NCBI GenBank assembly: GCA_966248875.1
Contig: CBINBI010000003.1
Coordinates: forward strand, 1 to 64,000
Length of the DNA: 64,000 bases
Direction of reading: 5' to 3'
From: Dokdonella_A sp966248875
Lineage (GTDB): Bacteria > Pseudomonadota > Gammaproteobacteria > Xanthomonadales > Rhodanobacteraceae
In this document: positions 59,568 through 64,000 of the stretch, piece by piece
How positions within the stretch are numbered: position 1 is the first letter of the stretch
How the letters are laid out: every line of letters begins with the position of its first letter
The notes under the pieces: model-generated
Told to the model about the DNA's origin: nothing
The model's input: the letters and a program-made list of their open reading frames with translations, nothing else
The model's database searches: none
Program-made: the position numbers and the translations under genes

Positions 59568-60524
59568 TCAGGCCGGGCGGTGTTTCGGCTGGATCAGAAG
59601 ACTCGCCAGCATCGATGCGCCGATCAGCACCGCGACGACACCGAGCGCGAGCCCGATCGGAATCTTCCACACGTCCACGATCAGCATCTTCGTGCCGATG
59701 AACAGCAGCACCGCCGCGAGCCCGTAATTGAGCAGGTGGAAGCGCGCCGCGGCACCTTCGAGCATGAAGAACATCGCGCGCAGCCCCAGCACGGCGAACA
59801 CGTTCGAAGTCAGCACGACGAAGGGGTCCTCGGTCACGGCGAAGATCGCGGGAATCGAATCGACCGCGAAGATCACGTCGGTCACCGCGATCAGCACCAT
59901 GACCACGAACAGCGGCGTGTACAGGCGCCGGCCGTTCTCGATGATGGCGAGCGCGCTGCCGCGGAATCCCTGGGTGAGCGGCAGGTGCGCGCGCATGAAG
60001 CGCAGCACCGGATTCGCTTCGAGATCCGTCTCCTCGTTCACCGCGCGCAGCATCTTGATTCCCGTGAACACGAGGAACAGGCCGAACAGGTAGAGCACCC
60101 AGTGGAAGCGCTGGACCAGCGCGGCGCCGATGAAGATCAGGATCGCGCGCAGGACGATCGCGCCCAGCACGCCCAGCATCAGCGCACGCCGGCGCTCCTC
60201 GGCCGGCACCGCGAAGTAGTTGAACACCATCAGGAACACGAAGATGTTGTCGACCGCGAGCGACTTCTCGACGACGTAGCCGGTCAGGAATTCGAGCGCG
60301 ATGTCGTTGGCGGCCGCGCGGCCCGCGTGCGCGTCCACCCACCACCAGAGACCGAGGTTGAACGCGAGCGCGAGCGAGATCCAGGCGATGCTCCAGCCCA
60401 GTGCCTGCCGGAACGCGACCCGGCGCCGTCCGTTGGATTCCAGCACGAGGAAATCGACGGCCAGCGCGGCGATGACGACGGCGACGAACGCCGCCCACAG
60501 CGCCGGTGTTCCGATCGTATGCAT
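59568..60524 (-). CDS. alx: TerC/Alx-family membrane protein (Mn-related)
   Basis: 318 aa from the ATG at 60524 (MHTIGTPALWAAFVAVVIAALAVDFLVL). The family signature EKSLAVDNIFVFLMVFNYF and TDVIFAVDSIPAIFAVTEDPFVVLTSNVFAVLGLRAMFF is the repeated acidic D-N/D-S motif of the TerC superfamily. About nine helices are visible. E. coli Alx exports manganese and is controlled by a yybP-ykoY riboswitch; the same element precedes this gene, which supports the assignment. Confidence 0.92.
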   Translation of the reverse strand: MHTIGTPALWAAFVAVVIAALAVDFLVLESNGRRRVAFRQALGWSIAWISLALAFNLGLWWWVDAHAGRAAANDIALEFLTGYVVEKSLAVDNIFVFLMVFNYFAVPAEERRRALMLGVLGAIVLRAILIFIGAALVQRFHWVLYLFGLFLVFTGIKMLRAVNEETDLEANPVLRFMRAHLPLTQGFRGSALAIIENGRRLYTPLFVVMVLIAVTDVIFAVDSIPAIFAVTEDPFVVLTSNVFAVLGLRAMFFMLEGAAARFHLLNYGLAAVLLFIGTKMLIVDVWKIPIGLALGVVAVLIGASMLASLLIQPKHRPA

Positions 60525-60584
60525 GAAGCGTCTCCCGAAAAGCCAGGCCCCCGTGAACCGGCGTCGCACGGGTCTCGGGTTTTC

Positions 60585-60718
60585 TCGAGACGCACCTTCG
60601 CCAGGACGGCGAAGGTCTCGCTCGCAGATCGGGCCGATCTGCCCGCCGGACCGGAGCCTTGCGGCTCGTGCTGACGATCGCGGCGGCGGGAGCTACTCCC
60701 CTTCTCGCAGACGCACCT
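60585..60718 (-). promoter_or_regulatory. yybP-ykoY manganese riboswitch upstream of alx
   Basis: Reading the minus strand, the conserved opening AAGGGGAGTAGC (60703-60692) is followed by GTCAGCACG and a GAGCCGCAAGGCTC hairpin (around 60672-60655). Next are CCGGTC and GAGACC, and a perfect 9-bp hairpin ACCTTCGCC-GTCCT-GGCGAAGGT (60616-60594), the layout of the yybP-ykoY aptamer. The 3' part GCGTCTC (60593-60587) is exactly complementary to GAGACGC at 60534-60528, which overlaps the ribosome binding site of alx. This suggests translational control in which Mn-bound P1 frees the site. Confidence 0.85.
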
Positions 60719-60819
60719 TAGCGGCGCGGCGCTGCGGCCGCAATAGGGAAGCCACGGCTGTGCGATACACGGCACAAACGAGCGAGCAGGCGGCCTGCGC
60801 CGGCCTTTATCATGGCCGG

Positions 60820-62004
60820 ATGAAATCGGACGCTGCGGGCGCGCTGCCCGTCATTCATCTCAAGACCGAGCGCCGCTCGACGCACCCCTGGATCTTCCAG
60901 AAGATGGTCGAGAAGCCGGCCGAGCGGCCCCGGCCGGGCAGCATCGTCGACATCGTCGACCGCGAGGGCCTGTTCGCCGGGCGCGGCTTCTACAACGGGC
61001 ATTCGCGCATCGCCCTGCGCGTGCTGACCGCCGACCCCGACGAAGCGATCGACGAGGCATTCTTCGCGCGCAGGATCGGCGCGGCCGTGTCGCTGCGGCG
61101 CGAGGTGCTCGGGCTCGACGCCGTCACCGACGCCTATCGCCTGGTCCACTCCGAAGGCGACGGCCTTTCCGGCCTCGTCGTCGATCGCTTCGCGGACACG
61201 CTCGTCGTGGAATATTTCGCGGCCGGCATGTTCCGGCAGCGTGAGCTGATCCGGCGCTGCCTGCTCGAGCACTTTCCGGATGCGAATCTCTACGCATTCG
61301 CCGAGGACCACGTGCAGAAGCAGGAGAGCTTCGACTGCGGCAGCCCGGTGCCGCCCCGGCCGACGGTCATCCACGAGCACGGCGTGAAGTTCCACGCGGC
61401 GCCGGGCACCCGGCACAAGACAGGCTTCTTCGCCGACCAGCGCGACAACCGCAAGGCCCTGTCCGGATTCTGCGCCGGCAAGCGCGTGCTCGATCTCTGC
61501 TGCAACTCCGGCGGCTTCGCAATCTACGCGAAGGCGATCGGCGGCGCCGAGGAAGCCGTCGGCGTCGATCTCGACGAAGAGATTCTCGCGATCGCCGAGC
61601 GCAATGCGCGCCTCAACAAGGCGCGCGTGCGCTTCGTGCAGGCGGACATCTTCGCCTGGCTGCGCGACGTAGCCGTCAACAACCGCGACCAGTACGACGT
61701 CGTCGTGCTCGACCCCGCCAAGATGACGCGCGACCGCGAGCAGGTGATCCCGGCGCTCAAGAAGTATCTCGACATGAACAAGCTCGCGCTCGCGGCCGTG
61801 AAGCCGGGCGGAATCTTTCTTACCTGCTCGTGCACGGGACTCGTCAGCGAGGAGCAGTTCCTCGACATGCTGCGCCGTGCGGCGTTCTACGCCAACCGCA
61901 CGGTGCAGGTGCTGAAAGTCTCCGGTGCGGGACCGGATCACCCGTTTCTGGCGAACGTGCCCGAATCCCGTTATCTCAAGGCGGTGTTCTGCCGCGTCGA
62001 GTGA
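60820..62004 (+). CDS. rlmI: RlmI-like 23S rRNA cytosine methyltransferase
   Basis: 394 aa from the ATG at 60820. An N-terminal PUA-like segment (VIHLKTERRSTHPWIFQKMVEK) is followed by the EEHD-like central domain and an AdoMet-binding core (KTGFFADQRDNRKALSGFCAGKRVLDLCCNSGGFAIYA, motif VVVLDPAKMTRDRE, TCSCTG). RlmI methylates 23S rRNA m5C1962. A three-codon ORF (ATGGCCGGATGA) immediately precedes it and its stop overlaps this ATG; a TATCAT -10 seven bases upstream suggests a near-leaderless start. Specificity within the family is probable, not proven. Confidence 0.88.
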   Translation: MKSDAAGALPVIHLKTERRSTHPWIFQKMVEKPAERPRPGSIVDIVDREGLFAGRGFYNGHSRIALRVLTADPDEAIDEAFFARRIGAAVSLRREVLGLDAVTDAYRLVHSEGDGLSGLVVDRFADTLVVEYFAAGMFRQRELIRRCLLEHFPDANLYAFAEDHVQKQESFDCGSPVPPRPTVIHEHGVKFHAAPGTRHKTGFFADQRDNRKALSGFCAGKRVLDLCCNSGGFAIYAKAIGGAEEAVGVDLDEEILAIAERNARLNKARVRFVQADIFAWLRDVAVNNRDQYDVVVLDPAKMTRDREQVIPALKKYLDMNKLALAAVKPGGIFLTCSCTGLVSEEQFLDMLRRAAFYANRTVQVLKVSGAGPDHPFLANVPESRYLKAVFCRVE

Positions 62005-62029
62005 CACGACGCGGCGCCTCGCCGGCCGG

Positions 62030-63892
62030 TTACCTTGCGGCGATGCGATCGGCGAGCACGATCTCCACCGCCCCCTTCCTGCCGTCGCGCAGGCGCTCCA
62101 TGCGCACGTGCGTGCCGGCTGGAAGATCGCGCAATTTCGCGCGCACCGCGAGCAGCGACTTCGTGTTTGCGGGCTCGCCATCGACCGAAACGATGCAATC
62201 ATTCGTTTCGAGGCCCGCGCGCGCCGCCGCGCTGTCCGGCGCGACGTCGGCGACCAGCAACGCGTCGTCCTTGCCCAGCAGGAACAGGCCGCTGCGGTCG
62301 AACGGATCCGGCTTGCCGAACTCCGCGTTCGGCGCGAGATAGAGGCGCTTGTTGGCGTAGTCGAACGCCATCGTGAAGCGCCGGAACACGGCCCCGCCTA
62401 GATTGCCCGCGAGATCGGGGTTGGCGAACGAGCCCTTGTCGCCCGTGTAGAGATCGCCGGCGATGCCTTCGATGCGAAGACCGCCAAGCACGAGTGTACC
62501 GAGCCGCGCCGGCCGCGCGCGCGAAGGGCCGCCGACACCCCAGCCCACCACGGCTTCGGGTGCGGCACGATATTTCTCGACCAGGCCGTGCTCGCGCACG
62601 AACGGCGAATGCATCGTCAGCGACGAGCGCGAGCCGGTATCGACGCTGAGGCGCACCGGCTGGCCGTCCAGCGTGCCGGACACGATCGGAATGCGATCGT
62701 CGAGCTCGAACGGCAGCACCGTGGCGCCGGCTGGCGGTGCGAACTTCGCGGGCTCGGTCAGCGTGATCTCGCGACGCGCGTAGTCGATCGTGACGCCGAA
62801 GCGGCGGAACATCTCGTACCCGACGAGGCCGTCCGATTCGACGCCTTCCACGCTCGGCAGGTCACCGAGGTCGATGACGTAGAAGACGGGCTTGTCGAGC
62901 ACCGCGCCGCCGACGCGTACCTCTTTCGCGTGCGCAAGCGAAAGGTCGACCGCCTGATCGCCGACGCCACGCGCGGCGAGCTTGCCCTCGCCGGCGACGC
63001 CGAATTTCTGCGCCGCTGCCGGCGTCAGCAGATTGACGCCGCCGGTATCGACGAGAAAGCGCGCCGGCTTCCCGTTGAGCGAGCCATTTACGTAGATGTG
63101 GTTGTTGACGAGATCGAACGGGATGCGCGTGGTGCCGCCCGCATCGGCGATGTGCGCGGTCGGCGCCATTTCCGGCATCGCAAAATCGGCGTCGCTGATC
63201 GGGCCGTTGAGAGTCACTTTCTCGAGACGTATCTCGGTACGCTGGCGCGGATCGGTGCGACCTGCCGCATCCGTCATGTCGGTGATCGAGCGGAACGGCA
63301 CGCGCACGCCATCAACCGTGCGATAGTCGTCGAGCGTCGTCGTGACCGTGTCCTGACCCTGGCGCTGCACGGTGCGCACGAGCAGGCCGCTCGCTGGGTC
63401 GAACCAGAGCGTCAGCGGATCGCCGGCCTCAGGCGTCGCCTCGACGACGCGGTAGCGCTTGCCGTCGACGTCCTGCTCCGTCACGGCGCCATAACTCGCC
63501 TTGATGCGCTCCGGATACCAGAAGCCGCGCGCGTCGAGCCAGGCCTGGCTGCGCGCGCGCCGTTTCGCTTCAGGCGTGTCGAGCGCGGCGACTTCGCCGC
63601 CGGGATCGCGCGTCCAGCGCAGGTTGCCGTCATAGCCGTCGGCACCGTCGACGGGGCCGAGCCGGTACGCGTCGGCCGAGCGCCCGGTCAGGAGGTCCTG
63701 CACCAGCGTGATGTCGCCGCTCATGCCTCCCGCGCCGAGCGTGCCGCTCGCGTGCAGCGTTTTCACGCCGTCCCAGGCCGCGCCGCCCGTCGCGCTCTTG
63801 TAGCGCGAGAGCAGCGAAGCCGCGTCCTCAGCGTGAGCCACGACCGTCATCGCGAGCGCCGCCGCCGCGGCAATCATCCATCGCTTCCACAT
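62030..63892 (-). CDS. Exported protein with LolA-like, two retropepsin-like and PDZ domains
   Basis: 620 aa with a signal peptide (MWKRWMIAAAAALAMTVVAHA). Residues 22-235 resemble outer-membrane lipoprotein-sorting/LolA-type folds (RYKSATGGAAWDGVKTLHASG, DPLTLWFDPASGLLVR). Two retropepsin-like aspartic domains follow, with FLVDTGG (D282) and LSVDTGS (D418), then a PDZ-like C-terminus (DSAAARAGLETNDCIVSVDGEPAN). Single-chain duplicated aspartic domains with PDZ occur in uncharacterised bacterial secreted proteins. AGGAG precedes the ATG. Function unknown. Confidence 0.87.
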   Translation of the reverse strand: MWKRWMIAAAAALAMTVVAHAEDAASLLSRYKSATGGAAWDGVKTLHASGTLGAGGMSGDITLVQDLLTGRSADAYRLGPVDGADGYDGNLRWTRDPGGEVAALDTPEAKRRARSQAWLDARGFWYPERIKASYGAVTEQDVDGKRYRVVEATPEAGDPLTLWFDPASGLLVRTVQRQGQDTVTTTLDDYRTVDGVRVPFRSITDMTDAAGRTDPRQRTEIRLEKVTLNGPISDADFAMPEMAPTAHIADAGGTTRIPFDLVNNHIYVNGSLNGKPARFLVDTGGVNLLTPAAAQKFGVAGEGKLAARGVGDQAVDLSLAHAKEVRVGGAVLDKPVFYVIDLGDLPSVEGVESDGLVGYEMFRRFGVTIDYARREITLTEPAKFAPPAGATVLPFELDDRIPIVSGTLDGQPVRLSVDTGSRSSLTMHSPFVREHGLVEKYRAAPEAVVGWGVGGPSRARPARLGTLVLGGLRIEGIAGDLYTGDKGSFANPDLAGNLGGAVFRRFTMAFDYANKRLYLAPNAEFGKPDPFDRSGLFLLGKDDALLVADVAPDSAAARAGLETNDCIVSVDGEPANTKSLLAVRAKLRDLPAGTHVRMERLRDGRKGAVEIVLADRIAAR

Positions 63893-63950
63893 GACCTGCT
63901 TCTCCTGTCCAAAGTGCCCGGACGGCGTTTGCGCACGCGCGGCCGTTGTT

Positions 63951-63962
63951 GAATAATCATTC
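63951..63962. promoter_or_regulatory. Possible regulator-binding palindrome
   Basis: GAATAATCATTC: five of six symmetrical base pairs match, within the AT-rich patch TTGAATAATCATTCGAA. This composition stands out from the surrounding GC-rich sequence and looks like a TetR-type operator. The ATG of a putative gene starts 28 bases downstream. Confidence 0.4.
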
Positions 63963-63989
63963 GAAATTTCAAAACAGGCAAGCCAACCA

Positions 63990-64000
63990 ATGGCACAGGG
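63990..64000 (+). CDS. Possible start of a gene running off the window end
   Basis: ATG GCA CAG G... lies downstream of the palindromic AT-rich region. Only three codons are visible, so no product can be named; a regulator gene controlled by the adjacent palindrome is a guess. Confidence 0.3.

Overview
The window is GC-rich, densely coded bacterial chromosome. Several features point to the order Xanthomonadales/Lysobacterales (Rhodanobacteraceae- or Dokdonella-like): a XanB2-type chorismatase beside aryl-polyene (xanthomonadin-like) pigment genes, biosynthetic arginine decarboxylase divergent from spermidine synthase, PhhA, NtrB/NtrC, an Alx/TerC gene behind a Mn riboswitch, and many small palindromic repeats. 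The taxonomic call is inference. There is no phage, plasmid, transposase, CRISPR array, rRNA or recognisable tRNA.

Layout. 1-1954: 3' end of argS and a coupled SPOR-domain gene. 2045-9024: a secreted beta-propeller island, with two tandem PQQ-type sugar dehydrogenases on the minus strand and two tandem PQQ-like propellers on the plus strand. All four end in a short tag of the form D-x-I-F-x-x-G-F-[D/E]. 9037-13031: a 3-hydroxyisobutyrate-dehydrogenase-like enzyme and the polyamine genes speA and speE. 13291-21707: secreted gamma-glutamyltransferase, an unknown secreted protein, an orphan ParA, an EF-hand protein, then sixA-like, yceI-like, phospholipase-D lipoprotein and DUF1232 genes. 21762-28925: an RDD membrane protein with a pilin-like C-terminus, a FadI-type thiolase, a methyltransferase, a GNAT enzyme and NtrBC.

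29165-32341: isochorismatase-family hydrolase with a coupled GlxA-type AraC regulator, a cyclase-family protein and a TPR-like protein. 32372-40617: a pigment locus with ApeP-like dehydratase, MMPL exporter, LolA-like protein, LpxL-like acyltransferase, ApeI-like dehydratase and a small integral membrane protein in one overlapping minus-strand operon, then an FAD halogenase-like oxidoreductase, an ACP and the chorismatase. No ketosynthase, ketoreductase, aryl-ACP ligase or ammonia-lyase is present, so the pathway must be split. 40634-47389: two coupled unknown genes, a Ser/Thr kinase with a periplasmic domain, and UvrD.

47545-63892: a PL7 alginate-lyase-like protein carrying the same C-terminal tag, an HELAH metallopeptidase, small membrane proteins, a 2OG-Fe(II) oxygenase with fbp, a DJ-1/PfpI gene with a tiny coupled ORF, a WYL regulator, a DUF885 hydrolase, a VOC/SRPBCC pair, phhA, a rhomboid protease, an alx/TerC gene under a yybP-ykoY riboswitch, RlmI, and a two-domain retropepsin-like/PDZ protein. 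The most promising undescribed signals are the shared C-terminal tag, the split pigment locus, the RDD-pilin fusion, and a predicted pairing between the riboswitch and the alx ribosome binding site.
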